Assembly (NCBI GenBank): GCA_963697285.1
Contig: CAVONI010000011.1
Coordinates: 1,116,001 to 1,180,000 of the forward strand
From: JAEUQQ01 sp963697285
Lineage (GTDB): Bacteria > Acidobacteriota > Vicinamibacteria > Vicinamibacterales > JAFNAJ01
Direction: 5' to 3'
DNA length: 64,000 bases
Shown: positions 1 to 8,199 of the stretch, one piece after another
Layout of the letters: each line of letters begins with the position of its first letter
Position numbering within the stretch: the first letter of the stretch is position 1
Position numbers and translations under genes: made by a program
Notes under the pieces: generated by a model
The model's input: only the letters and a program-made list of their open reading frames with translations
Told to the model about the DNA's origin: nothing
Database searches by the model: none

Positions 1-1
1 G

Positions 2-1315
2 TCAATAGGCATTGATGACTTGCCTGAGGCCCGCCCATGGCGCCCGGTCGCGGATGATCTTCCGTGCGCGCATCGCCTCGGCAGTCACTGGTGCGGGTGC
101 ATCGCACTCGCCGCTGCGGATGAAGCGGAACGCCTCGCGCAACGACGCTTCCTCGGGATCGCCAATCTGGCGATCGAGATCGTCGCCGGCGACACACGAG
201 GGTGCGAATCCCTCGAAGTAGTCGCCCTGCTGCAGGGCGTTGCGCAACGTGAAGGCGACGGGATACAGGATCCGGTCGCAGAACGAGATGCCGTACTGCC
301 CGACCGGCTTGCCGTACGTCGTGTCGCCCACGATCACGACGGGCATGTACGGTCGCAGGGCGTTGATCACCAGCTCGCTGGCCGACGCCGAACTGCGGGT
401 GGTGACCACGACAAGGCGATCGATGGTCAGCGCCTGCGGCTTCTCCTCGAACCGCAGCACCTTGTTCCTGAAGGCGTTGCGCTCGTTGTGGAAGTACTCG
501 GCGAGCACCTCGCCGTTCGTCGTGACGCCGCCGATCAGCGACGCCAGGTGCTGGGCGACCGAGACGAGCCCGCCGCCGTTGTAGCGGAGGTCGAGCACGA
601 GGTCGTCGACCTTCGCCTCGGCGAGCCCCGCGAAGGCGGCGTCGAGCGCCTCGAACGAAGGCTCGACGAAATTGCGGAAGAACACGTAGCCGACCTTCCG
701 CCCGTCCACGTCGTAGACCTGCGACGTCGTGACCGTGGGGATGGTGACCGGACGCTTCACCATGGTCGCGCTCACGCGGCTGCCGTCCGGCCGCTCGAAC
801 ACCATGGCGACTTCATATCCGTCGACCGATGGTCCCACGGCGGCGCCCACCTGGCCGGTCGCAATGAGCGTGGCCAGCTCGTCGCCGGCGATCGCGACGA
901 TGCGATCGCCACGTGCCATGCCCGCCTCGGCAGCCGGGCTGTCTGGGAAGACCTGCGAGATGCGGTACTCGGTCGGGGTGAGCAGGGCCGAGTAGCCCAG
1001 GCCGATGTACTGGCTCGACGAGTAGAACGCATCCGACTCTGCCTTCGACCCGATGTAGCTGAACGTGCGGTCGAGCGGCTTGTACTTGACCGCCTCGAGG
1101 TAGGCGTCAGGGCTCCGGAACGACACCGGGTTCAGGTCGGGAAGTGCAGTGTTCCAGTAGTAGATGTCGGAGAGGACGTCGCGGACGAAGAGGTTCTGCG
1201 ACGCGATCGAGCAGTTCGTCGGTTCGCGCCACTGCGCGGCGGCCGGTGCGGCGAGTCCGACGCTCACGAAGAGCGCGAGAACGACCGGGAGCCGACGACG
1301 GAAGAACCGGGACAC
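2..1315 (-). CDS. S41 family peptidase with PDZ domain, secreted
   Basis: A 437-residue protein of the C-terminal processing protease family (S41), which cleaves or trims proteins in the periplasm. Residues 1-28 form a Sec signal peptide ending in AAAQ. A PDZ-like segment lies at about 105-190 (motif SPAAEAGMARGDRI). The S41 domain follows, with LDLRYNGGG near 241-249, the Ser-rich SSASASE stretch at 308-314 that holds the family nucleophile, and the general-base Lys at about 336 in TYGKPVGQ. Both ends are inside the window; the stop codon is at bases 2-4. It shares strand with the reductase gene at 1527-2669 but is separated by 211 bp that hold a hairpin and an inverted repeat, so it may have its own promoter. 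Family is secure; the substrate is unknown. Confidence 0.88.
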   Translation of the reverse strand: MSRFFRRRLPVVLALFVSVGLAAPAAAQWREPTNCSIASQNLFVRDVLSDIYYWNTALPDLNPVSFRSPDAYLEAVKYKPLDRTFSYIGSKAESDAFYSSSQYIGLGYSALLTPTEYRISQVFPDSPAAEAGMARGDRIVAIAGDELATLIATGQVGAAVGPSVDGYEVAMVFERPDGSRVSATMVKRPVTIPTVTTSQVYDVDGRKVGYVFFRNFVEPSFEALDAAFAGLAEAKVDDLVLDLRYNGGGLVSVAQHLASLIGGVTTNGEVLAEYFHNERNAFRNKVLRFEEKPQALTIDRLVVVTTRSSASASELVINALRPYMPVVIVGDTTYGKPVGQYGISFCDRILYPVAFTLRNALQQGDYFEGFAPSCVAGDDLDRQIGDPEEASLREAFRFIRSGECDAPAPVTAEAMRARKIIRDRAPWAGLRQVINAY

Positions 1316-1386
1316 GGGCGACCTCTCTTCGAGACAGCAGGCGCGATCAGAATACCAGAGGCAGAGACGGGCGCGACGGAGTTCTT

Positions 1387-1403
1387 GCGGGCCTCCGGCC
1401 CGC
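1387..1403. repeat. Perfect 7-bp GC hairpin upstream of the S41 protease gene
   Basis: Arms gcgggcc and ggcccgc are separated by tcc. It lies between the reductase stop (1527) and the protease start (1315). No T-run follows on either strand, so it is not a convincing intrinsic terminator. Confidence 0.5.
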
Positions 1404-1413
1404 GACGGTCACC

Positions 1414-1458
1414 TGAGCACCCGCACTTGACTCCATCCCGTCAAGATTCGGGTGCTCA
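1414..1458. repeat. Interrupted inverted repeat in the 1316-1526 gap
   Basis: Outer arms TGAGCACCCG (1414-1423) and CGGGTGCTCA (1449-1458) pair perfectly over 10 bp. Inside them CTTGA (1426-1430) pairs with TCAAG (1441-1445). It is about 100 bp upstream of the S41 protease start. It could be a cruciform operator or the 3' hairpin of the reductase transcript; the sequence alone does not decide. Confidence 0.5.
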
Positions 1459-1526
1459 CGTGTCCTTGCTCCCGTCCCAGCACGCGTGACTGGCGCTGTC
1501 GTGCCCTGCGGGCGCATCGGCTCCGT

Positions 1527-2669
1527 TCAGCTGATGCGCTCGATGACCACGCCGCGCTGGGCCAGCGCCGCGATGTACTGCTCTGCGGGCATGCACTCAT
1601 CCGGCGTGTGCACGCCGGGCGCAATCTTCGTGCCCGCCTGCAACACCGCGGTGATCGCCAGCGAGTAGCCTGTCGTCCGCATCATGGCGCTGATCCCGCG
1701 CGCTTCGTCCATGTGATCGATGAGTTGCCAGGCACACGTCTTCGGCTGCCCGTCCTTCGTGCCAGTGACCACGACCCGGAGCGCCACCAGGTCTGGCGAG
1801 TCGGGCTCGGTGAGGCGCGGGCCGAGCACCGCAATCGCCAGGTCGCGGGGCACCACCTTCACGCCCTTGACGTCGACGGGCTCGAGGTCGAAGAACCCCA
1901 GGTCGCGTATGGTCGCCATCAGCGCCGCGTGACCGGGATAGCGGAGCGTCTTGTACTCCATCTCGCCGATCTGGCCCTCGTAGCGGAAGCCCATCGTCGA
2001 GAGCCCGCCAGCCGTGTGGAAGGCTTCGAGCGTCCCGACCGGTGCCGGAAAGTCGACCGGTTCGAGCTCCGACAGTGCCGTGACGTGCGCGCGCTTGCCG
2101 TCGCGCACCACCCACGACTGCGTCGTGTAGTAGTCGAGCACGCCCTCGAGCGAGTACACGACCTGGTAGTTGAGCGGCGGATGCGGGTGCTGCGGCAACC
2201 CGCCGACGTAGATCTTGACCGACGATGTCGTGTCGAGCTGCGAGATGCCGTATTGCGCAAGGATGTTGACCATGCCAGGCGCCAGGCCGCAGTCGGGGAC
2301 GACCGACACGCCGCGGGCAACGGCCGCGTCGTGCATCGCCTTCTGCTGCTGCACGATTTCGGTGTTGCCGCCCAGGTCGCAGAAATGTGCGCCCGCCTCG
2401 ATGGCGAGCGCCGCCAGCGAGCCGTTGAAGTAATACGGCACCGCGCTCATGGCGGCGTCGGCGTTCTTCATCGCGGTCAGGACGGCGTCGCGATCGCGCA
2501 CGTCGAGCGATAGCGTCGAGAAGCGGGGGGCGCCGAAGCCCGACAGGAACCTCGGCAGGTGATCGACATGCAGGTCGGCGAGGGTCACCGAGGTGACGGC
2601 CGGCTGCTGAAGGAGGTCGAACGCGCAGGCCGCACCTTGCAGCCCCGCGCCCAGAACGAGCATACGCAT
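1527..2669 (-). CDS. Saccharopine dehydrogenase-family NAD(P)-dependent reductase
   Basis: A 380-residue member of the saccharopine dehydrogenase/lysine 6-dehydrogenase family. The N-terminus MRMLVLGAGLQG carries the GxGxxG Rossmann motif, followed by the family's segments about moving to a neighbouring intermediate (AMSAVPYYF, HFCDLGGNTEIV, VVPDCGLAPGM). The start is set at 2669 because it places the Rossmann motif at the N-terminus; a longer reading adds 16 arginine-rich residues with no family support. Related enzymes oxidise lysine or make carboxyspermidine-type products, but no polyamine or lysine gene is adjacent, so the substrate is open. It is divergent from the response regulator at 3001, with 331 bp between them. 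Confidence 0.8.
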   Translation of the reverse strand: MRMLVLGAGLQGAACAFDLLQQPAVTSVTLADLHVDHLPRFLSGFGAPRFSTLSLDVRDRDAVLTAMKNADAAMSAVPYYFNGSLAALAIEAGAHFCDLGGNTEIVQQQKAMHDAAVARGVSVVPDCGLAPGMVNILAQYGISQLDTTSSVKIYVGGLPQHPHPPLNYQVVYSLEGVLDYYTTQSWVVRDGKRAHVTALSELEPVDFPAPVGTLEAFHTAGGLSTMGFRYEGQIGEMEYKTLRYPGHAALMATIRDLGFFDLEPVDVKGVKVVPRDLAIAVLGPRLTEPDSPDLVALRVVVTGTKDGQPKTCAWQLIDHMDEARGISAMMRTTGYSLAITAVLQAGTKIAPGVHTPDECMPAEQYIAALAQRGVVIERIS

Positions 2670-2841
2670 ATGAGGACGTCTCCAGCCGGCCACCAAATCG
2701 GCGGCCGAACGGCACACTGTAGCGCGCCCGTCTGCCCGGTGTCACCCGCCGCCAACACCGCCACCCCCTGCCACCTCCGCGCCGCCCGCCCACGCTCTGC
2801 CCGCCACCGCCGCACACGGGCGCAGTCAGGCCTCATTCCTG

Positions 2842-2860
2842 TAACGCCGAATTAACGCCG
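2842..2860. promoter_or_regulatory. Tandem 8-bp half-sites with 11-bp period, candidate regulator site
   Basis: TAACGCCG occurs at 2842-2849 and again at 2853-2860, an 11-bp period. Tandem half-sites one helical turn apart are the usual target form of OmpR/PhoB winged-helix regulators. The site lies in the 331-bp divergent gap (2670-3000), about 140 bp before the regulator gene at 3001, so autoregulation or control of the divergent reductase is possible. I see nothing else in this gap. Site function is inference. Confidence 0.35.
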
Positions 2861-3000
2861 GCGACACGCGCGGGCAACGGCCGGCACCTAGGCTCTCGTT
2901 GAGGCGATGGCGTGATCCCTGACTCTGCGCCCGCGACGAGGCTCCTCCTGTGGACACCGCATGCACAACGCCGCTCCCGAGTGCCCGGTGGAACGCCGGC

Positions 3001-3702
3001 ATGACCCCCGTCACCCGCATCCTTGTCGTCGAGGACGAAGCCGACATCGCTTCGCTCGTGAAGCACGCGCTCGAGCGCAGCGGTGACATGCGCGTCGAGA
3101 CCGTCAGTAGCGGCGACGCCGCGCTCCAGGCCATCGCCCACGAGCGCCCGCACCTCGTCATCCTCGACCTCAACCTGCCCGTCATCAGCGGCTTCGAGGT
3201 CTGCCGCATCCTGCGCCAGCGTCCGGGCACGCAGGATGTGCCCATCATCATGCTGACGGCCCGCACGTCTGAGATCGACCGGGTCGCCGGGCTCGACCTC
3301 GGCGCCGACGACTACGTGACCAAGCCGTTCAGCCTGCGCGAACTGGCCGCCCGCGTGCGGGCGGTGCTCCGCCGGCGCCAGCCCGGCGCGGCCGCCGCGC
3401 CCGCGCAGCTCACCTACCGTGGCAAGCACCTCACGGCCGATTTCGACGCCGTCGCGATCGCGGTCGATGGCCAGCCGATCAGGCTGACCCGCCGGGAGTT
3501 CGACTTGCTCAAGTGCCTGGTCGAGAACCGCAATCGCGTGCTGTCGCGCGACCGCCTGCTCGAGCGGGTCTGGGGATACGACCACGTCATCGACACCCGA
3601 TCGGTCGACGTCCACGTCGGCCGCCTGCGGGCGAAGCTCGCAGCCGCCGGGGATCAGATCGAGACCGTCGTGGGCCTGGGATACCGGTTCATCGAGCGCT
3701 GA
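3001..3702 (+). CDS. Two-component response regulator, OmpR/PhoB family
   Basis: A 233-residue DNA-binding regulator. The receiver domain (about 5-120) shows the acidic pair E11/D12, phospho-acceptor D56 in VILDLNLP, T86 and K108 in TKPF. The C-terminal winged helix (about 140-230) contains VDVHVGRLRAKL and ends GLGYRF, standard for the OmpR/PhoB class. ATG 3001 is chosen because it places the first receiver strand (RILVVEDE) directly after the start; a longer reading adds 17 unrelated residues. No histidine kinase lies next to it, so it is an orphan here and its signal cannot be named. A GC palindrome follows the stop by 18 bp. Confidence 0.88.
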   Translation: MTPVTRILVVEDEADIASLVKHALERSGDMRVETVSSGDAALQAIAHERPHLVILDLNLPVISGFEVCRILRQRPGTQDVPIIMLTARTSEIDRVAGLDLGADDYVTKPFSLRELAARVRAVLRRRQPGAAAAPAQLTYRGKHLTADFDAVAIAVDGQPIRLTRREFDLLKCLVENRNRVLSRDRLLERVWGYDHVIDTRSVDVHVGRLRAKLAAAGDQIETVVGLGYRFIER

Positions 3703-3720
3703 AACGCCGCGTCACGGCAC

Positions 3721-3742
3721 GGGCCGCGCGGGGGCGCGGCCC
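3721..3742. repeat. Interspersed GC palindrome, copy 1
   Basis: Arms gggccgcgc (3721-3729) and gcgcggccc (3734-3742) enclose gggg, and CTACGA follows. Near-identical copies lie at 60792-60812 and 63111-63132, with a split copy at 49157-49201. This copy sits between the response regulator stop and the chrA start, and may act as a REP-like element or a transcript 3'-end hairpin. Confidence 0.7.
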
Positions 3743-3849
3743 CTACGAGGTGGCGCAGGGGCCGGCGGCACCTCCTCGCGTCGTGGCGGCCATGAACCCG
3801 CCGACCTGCCGGCGTGTCTCGCCGGCGAGGCACCCGCACCTCGCTGGAC

Positions 3850-3855
3850 TAGTAT
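3850..3855 (+). promoter_or_regulatory. Candidate -10 hexamer for leaderless chrA
   Basis: TAGTAT ends 6 nt before the GTG start at 3862, which is the spacing expected if transcription begins at the start codon. No Shine-Dalgarno sequence is visible and no convincing -35 was found. Confidence 0.3.
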
Positions 3856-3861
3856 CTGGCT

Positions 3862-5021
3862 GTGAACGGAGCATCGCGGGCGGTCGACGTGTTCGTGCTG
3901 TTCCTGCGGATCGGTGCCACGGCGTTCGGTGGGCCGGCCGTTCACCTCGCCGTGATGCGCGACGAGGTGGTCCGCCGGCGCGGATGGGTCACCGATGCCG
4001 AGTTCCTCGACCTGCTCGCCGCCACCAACCTGATCCCGGGACCGAACTCGACGGAAATGGCCATCCACCTCGGCCTGCGCCACGCAGGGTGGTGGGGGTT
4101 CGCGGCCGCGGGGGTCGCCTTCATCGCTCCGGCCTTTCTCGCCGTGCTGGGCCTGGCCTTCCTGTACCAGCGCGTCGGCAGCCTGCCCGACACGCGGGGC
4201 ATCCTCACCGGCATCGCGCCCGTCGTCGTCGTGATTGTCGCGGACGCGCTGCGCGCGTTCTGCACCGGCCGGCGCTGGACGCCGTGGGATGTGGGCGTGC
4301 TTCTTCGCCGCGGCAGCGGGTGCGTTCTTCGGCGCGCACGAAGTGGCGCTGCTCGGCGTCGCGGCGGCACTCGGCTTGGGCCGCAGCCGCGAGAAGCGCG
4401 ACTGGATCGTCGGCGGCGTCACGGTCGCTGCGATTGCGGCGTGGCGCAGGTGCCAACTTGCACACGTCGTCAGCACCGGGGATGGCGTGCCGTTCAGCGA
4501 CGACGACACTCGGGTGGTTCTTCCTGAAGGTGGGCAGCGTGCTGTTCGGCAGCGGATACGTGCTGTTTGCGTTCCTGCGGGCCGACCTCGTGGAGCGGAC
4601 GCGGTGGCTGACCGACCAGCAGTTGCTCGACGCCATTGCCGTCGGACAGTTCACGCCGGGGCCGCTGTCGACGACGGCGACGTTCGTCGGCTACGTGCTC
4701 GATGGCGTGACCGGGGCGGTGGTCGCCACGTGCGCGATGTTCGCGCCGGCGTTCGTCTTCGTCGCGTTGTCGCATCCGCTCATCCCCCGTTTGCGCCGGT
4801 CACCACCGTTCGCGCGTGCGCTCGACGCGGTCGTCATCGCCTCGCTCGGATTGATGCTCGCGGTGGTCGTGGCGCTCGCGCGGTCTGCGCTGGCGAGTCC
4901 GCAGGCGTGGGTGATCGCCGGCGTCGCCGCGGCGGCACTCGCGACTCGACGGATTCCGCCGACCGCGCTGCTGCTGGCGGGCGGCCTGGCGGGGTACGTG
5001 TGGATGGTTGCGCGAGCCTGA
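3862..5021 (+). CDS. chrA: Chromate transporter ChrA, two frame breaks
   Basis: A CHR-family inner-membrane transporter expelling chromate, read as 385 residues after two repairs. The first half has GGPAVHLAVMRDEV and LIPGPNSTEMAIHLG. The second half repeats the pattern with FFLKVGSVLFGSGY and FTPGPLSTTATFVGY. This two-domain form is the usual long-chain ChrA. The frame changes first in the ggg at 4293-4295 (repaired reading ACFFAAAAGAFFGA) and again between about 4450 and 4515, in the inter-domain linker; each is consistent with one extra base. As given, no single reading encodes the whole protein. Preserved motifs on both sides of each break favour consensus error over decay. It converges with glgC, 15 bp away. 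Confidence 0.8.
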
Positions 5022-5036
5022 GCGCGAACCCGCGGC

Positions 5037-6311
5037 TCAGACGACGGTGCCGGGGGCGATCGTGGCGCCCTTCGGCACGACGATGATGCCCGAACGGATG
5101 CACCATCCGTCGCCGTCGGCTTCCTGCACATGGCGTTCGTTGACGAGTCGCGCGCCGTCGCCAATCCGCACGTTCTTGTCGACGATGGCGCCGTCGATGA
5201 CGACGTCGTGTCCAATCCCGAGCAACGGCCGGTTGCCGCGCTGCGGGGCATCGTCTTCCGCATCGTAGAAGTCGGCGCCGAGCAGGACCGATCGTGTCAC
5301 CGTCGCGCCCCGGTCGATGCGCTGTCGAATCCCGACGACCGACTGGGTGACGTGACAGTCGTCCATGAAGCAACCCTCGGCCACCAGCGATTCGCGGATG
5401 TCGCAGCCGTAGAAGCGCGATGGCGGCAGGAAGCGCGAGTTCGTGTAGATGGGGCGGTGCGGATCGTAGAAGCTGAACGGCGCGCCGGGGCGCGTGAGGC
5501 TGACGTTGGCGTCGTAGAACGACTCGATCGTCCCAACGTCGGCCCAGTAGCCGCGGAACAGGTACGGCCTCACGCGGTGCGTGCCGAGCGAGGCGGGGAT
5601 GACCTCGCGGCCGAAGTCGATGTACGCGTGCTGCTCGAGCACGTCGATCAGCACCTGGCGCGAGAAGACGTAGATGCCCATCGAGGCGACGAACGGCGTG
5701 TCTTCGTCGTCGGCCGAGAACATCGGGGCGCCGGGCGGCACGCTGGCGCCGATCTGCTGCAGGCGCTCTGCCGAGGGCTTCTCCTCGAATCCGACGATCT
5801 GGCCCGACGTGTCGAACTTGAGAATCCCCATCTGCGTCGCGTCGGCGGCATTGACGGGCTGCGCGGCGATGGTCACGTCGGCCCGGCTCGCGACGTGCGC
5901 TTCAATCAGGTCCGAGAAGTCCATCCGGAACAGGTGGTCGCCCGCGAGGATCAGGTAGTAGTCGGCATCGTAGCTGACGAAGTGCCGCATGGCCTGGCGC
6001 ACGGCGTCTGCCGTGCCCTGGAACCAGTTCTTGTTCTCGGGAGTCTGCTCGGCGGCGAGCACTTCGACGAACCCCTTCGAGAAGAGGTCGAGCCGATACG
6101 CCTGGGCGACATGACGATTGAGCGACGCGGAGTTGAACTGCGTCAGCACGAAGATCCGTCGCAGGTCGACGTGCAGGCAGTTGCTGATCGGGACGTCGAT
6201 CAGGCGGTACTTGCCGCCGATGGGCACGGCGGGTTTCGACCGGGTCTGCGTCAGCGGATGCAGGCGTGATCCCTGCCCGCCGCCGAGGATGATCGTCAGC
6301 ACGTCGCGCAT
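5037..6311 (-). CDS. glgC: Glucose-1-phosphate adenylyltransferase
   Basis: A 424-residue cytoplasmic enzyme making ADP-glucose from glucose-1-phosphate and ATP, the first committed step of bacterial glycogen synthesis. The nucleotidyltransferase signature GGGQGSRLHPLT starts at about residue 10, followed by SKPAVPIGGKYRLID and PISNCLH. The C-terminal third has the hexapeptide-type left-handed helix pattern (VIDGAIVDKNVRIGDGARL). Length fits the family (about 420). ATG 6311 places the GGGQGSRL loop correctly; a longer reading adds 25 residues without family support. No glgA, glgB or glgP is adjacent. The 5' side holds a perfect inverted repeat at 6460-6494. Confidence 0.95.
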   Translation of the reverse strand: MRDVLTIILGGGQGSRLHPLTQTRSKPAVPIGGKYRLIDVPISNCLHVDLRRIFVLTQFNSASLNRHVAQAYRLDLFSKGFVEVLAAEQTPENKNWFQGTADAVRQAMRHFVSYDADYYLILAGDHLFRMDFSDLIEAHVASRADVTIAAQPVNAADATQMGILKFDTSGQIVGFEEKPSAERLQQIGASVPPGAPMFSADDEDTPFVASMGIYVFSRQVLIDVLEQHAYIDFGREVIPASLGTHRVRPYLFRGYWADVGTIESFYDANVSLTRPGAPFSFYDPHRPIYTNSRFLPPSRFYGCDIRESLVAEGCFMDDCHVTQSVVGIRQRIDRGATVTRSVLLGADFYDAEDDAPQRGNRPLLGIGHDVVIDGAIVDKNVRIGDGARLVNERHVQEADGDGWCIRSGIIVVPKGATIAPGTVV

Positions 6312-6459
6312 GGTCAAGCCTAGTGCGCGCCCAGGGGTGTCGCAAGGAAAAAGGCCGCACGCGGAAACCGCAGGCGTCAGCGACAACTGCGGTTGTCACA
6401 TGGCAGGCTCCTTGCGTTTTGTCGCGCAAACCGCGACCTGGCGTGCCCCTGCCCCACCC

Positions 6460-6494
6460 AACCCTGAATTGGGGTCTGACCCCAATTCAGGGTT
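6460..6494. repeat. Perfect 16-bp inverted repeat with 3-nt loop
   Basis: The arm AACCCTGAATTGGGGT (6460-6475) and its exact complement (6479-6494) flank CTG. It lies between the sixA stop (6510) and the glgC start (6311), both on the minus strand. The GGGGTC-N-GACCCC core resembles REP elements associated with REP-type transposases in other genomes, but no transposase is present. No T-run follows on the minus strand, so termination would have to be hairpin-only. Confidence 0.75.
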
Positions 6495-6509
6495 TTGGCG
6501 GGGGCTGGA

Positions 6510-7073
6510 CTACCGGGGTTGACACAGGGCGCGCAGGATGCGGGGCGGCAGGAACCACAGCAGGGTGCCCGGCGCCTGCACCGGGAGCGACGGCACCTCG
6601 ATGGCGCAGACACCACCCTTCTTGAACGGGATGGCGCGACGGCTGCCGATGAGGCGCGCCGCGATCTCGCCGAGCAGGGGTTCGTGGCCCACGAGGGCGA
6701 GGCGCCGGCGCCTGGCATGACGTGCCAGGTTGTCGATCACGTCCTGGGCCTGGCCGCTCACCGCCAGCGCGTGCAGGTTGGTGATGGGGGGACGCGCGCC
6801 CAGCCCGTCGGCCAGCAACTCGGCCGTCTGGCGCGTTCGCGTCGCCGGACTGGTGAGGATCTCGTCGACTTCGACATCGAGCGCGACGAGCCCTTCGACG
6901 ACCTCGCGGAATCGCGCAATACCCTTCGCCGTGAGCGGCCGCTGCGAATCGTCGGGATACGCGTCGCCGCGCTCGGCGGCGATGGCGTGCCGAACCAGGT
7001 ACAGGCAGACGCCGGTCGAATCGTCGGATTCAGCGCGGGGCGGGCGTGAGGGAGCCATCAGGGGCAAGGCCAC
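6510..7073 (-). CDS. sixA: Phosphohistidine phosphatase SixA-like
   Basis: A 187-residue histidine-phosphatase superfamily protein. The catalytic RHA is at residues 28-30 (LYLVRHA), the substrate-pocket arginines are in TSPATRTRQTAE, and the second catalytic His is in LVGHEPLLGE. In E. coli SixA removes phosphate from histidine on a phosphotransfer protein. The first 44 nt overlap the end of the CHAD gene, so the two are translationally linked; ATG 7058 is an alternative start that still overlaps. Adjacent CHAD and SixA genes are common in bacteria. The C-terminus is slightly long and basic. Confidence 0.82.
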   Translation of the reverse strand: MALPLMAPSRPPRAESDDSTGVCLYLVRHAIAAERGDAYPDDSQRPLTAKGIARFREVVEGLVALDVEVDEILTSPATRTRQTAELLADGLGARPPITNLHALAVSGQAQDVIDNLARHARRRRLALVGHEPLLGEIAARLIGSRRAIPFKKGGVCAIEVPSLPVQAPGTLLWFLPPRILRALCQPR

Positions 7074-7953
7074 GGACGCGTGGCGCCATCCGATCGTGTA
7101 CGAGATCGGCTACCCGAAGCAATGCCGCGCGTCCTCGCAGGTGCCGGGCGTGCAGGGCACGCGCCTCCCGCGCCCACGCCTGCTGCGCCCGCGACAGTTC
7201 CGCGGAGGGGACCTCGGCCGCGAAGGCGGCGAGCACGTCGAGGTCGTGGATCGATCCGAGCGTGTCCTGGTGCCGCTTCAGGATCTTCAGGGCGCGCGCG
7301 GCTGCGGCCAGCCGCAGTTCGCCGGCGACCTCGAGCACGTAGCGGAGCTTCTTGGTGGCGATCCGGATGGCGTGCAGGCGCTCGCTGTCGTAGACCAGCG
7401 AGGCCGCCTGGCAGCGCAGGGCCAGTTCGTCGGCCCGCCGTGCGAGGCGGAGGCCGAGCGCCTCGCGCCATCGCGCACGGGCGACGGGCGTCTCGGCGGC
7501 TGCCAGTGCCTCGCCGACGCGGGCGAGCCGCCGCTCGAGACGCGCGACACGGTCGGGTGTCCACGTCTCGATGAGCACCGCCCGCGCGCTGTCGCGCCGC
7601 GCCACGATCAACGCGTCGATGTCGGCCCGCAGCGTGTCGTCGGCCACCGACGCGGCGGTCACGGTTCGTGCGACATCGAGTTCACGCACCTCGCCCAGCG
7701 TGCGGGTCAGGCGGCGCAGGAGCCGTGACGCATCGGCTGCGACGTCCGGAGGGATGACGACCGACGCCAGCGGCAGCGTCTCGCGCAGCCGGCGCGACGC
7801 CACGCGCGCCTGGTGAACGCCCACGCCGTCGCCCTCCAGCGCCGGCGCGAAGTGCTCGTGCACCGCGTCCACGCGGGCCTGCCATGCGACCAGCAGCCCC
7901 GTCCGCCGCCGCGCGGTCGCATGGCCGTCCGTCGGTTGATTACCTAGCGCCAC
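7030..7953 (-). CDS. CHAD domain protein (polyphosphate-binding type)
   Basis: A 307-residue all-helical CHAD domain protein. The family's conserved His and basic residues are visible in VHQARVASRRLRETL (about 47-61), LHAIRIATKKLRYVL and LGSIHDLDVL. CHAD domains bind inorganic polyphosphate through this basic surface. It overlaps sixA by 44 nt downstream. It is divergent from a fragment of the exopolyphosphatase gene starting at 7965, and the intact ppx follows 1.8 kb further on, which supports a polyphosphate-linked role. Binding is family knowledge; no enzymatic activity is predicted. Confidence 0.85.
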   Translation of the reverse strand: MALGNQPTDGHATARRRTGLLVAWQARVDAVHEHFAPALEGDGVGVHQARVASRRLRETLPLASVVIPPDVAADASRLLRRLTRTLGEVRELDVARTVTAASVADDTLRADIDALIVARRDSARAVLIETWTPDRVARLERRLARVGEALAAAETPVARARWREALGLRLARRADELALRCQAASLVYDSERLHAIRIATKKLRYVLEVAGELRLAAAARALKILKRHQDTLGSIHDLDVLAAFAAEVPSAELSRAQQAWAREARALHARHLRGRAALLRVADLVHDRMAPRVRGLAPDGSLTPAPR

Positions 7954-8056
7954 GGGTCCTCGCCATGCGCCCTGCCGCCATCGACATCGGCACGAATTCC
8001 ATCCACATCATTGTCGTCCAGGTGCGCCCGGACTTCTCGTTCGAGATCACCGACCA
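7929..8056 (+). repeat. Direct repeat, left copy (5' end of ppx)
   Basis: About 128 bp matching 9752-9879 with roughly 11 differences counted by eye (about 91% identity). It covers the upstream sequence GGTTGATTACCT, the ATG, and about the first 30 codons of ppx. Together with the right copy it encloses the glycosyltransferase and PHP genes. Confidence 0.85.
7965..8056 (+). pseudogene. Truncated 5' fragment of ppx/gppA
   Basis: ATG 7965 opens MRPAAIDIGTNSIH, the same N-terminus as the intact exopolyphosphatase at 9788 (MRLAAIDIGTNSIH). Similarity stops after about 30 codons, at the sequence for FSFEITDQ; beyond it the reading continues into unrelated sequence. It keeps the ppx upstream sequence and may therefore still drive transcription into the glycosyltransferase gene at 8200. 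The 8057-8199 stretch between fragment and gene shows nothing recognisable. Confidence 0.75.
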
Positions 8057-8199
8057 GGGTGATCGTCGACGCGTCACGCATGCGGCAGATCCTGCGTCCT
8101 GTTGCCTGGCTGTTGCAAGAAGGACGGCTCGAGTTTTACGCTCGCGTCGAGCTACCGACACGCAACCGTCACAGCCATGCCCCACCATGTCATTCCGGG

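Noticed and set aside
6471..6494. Intrinsic terminator for the CHAD-sixA transcript
   Set aside because: No T-run follows on the minus strand, so it is reported as a repeat only.
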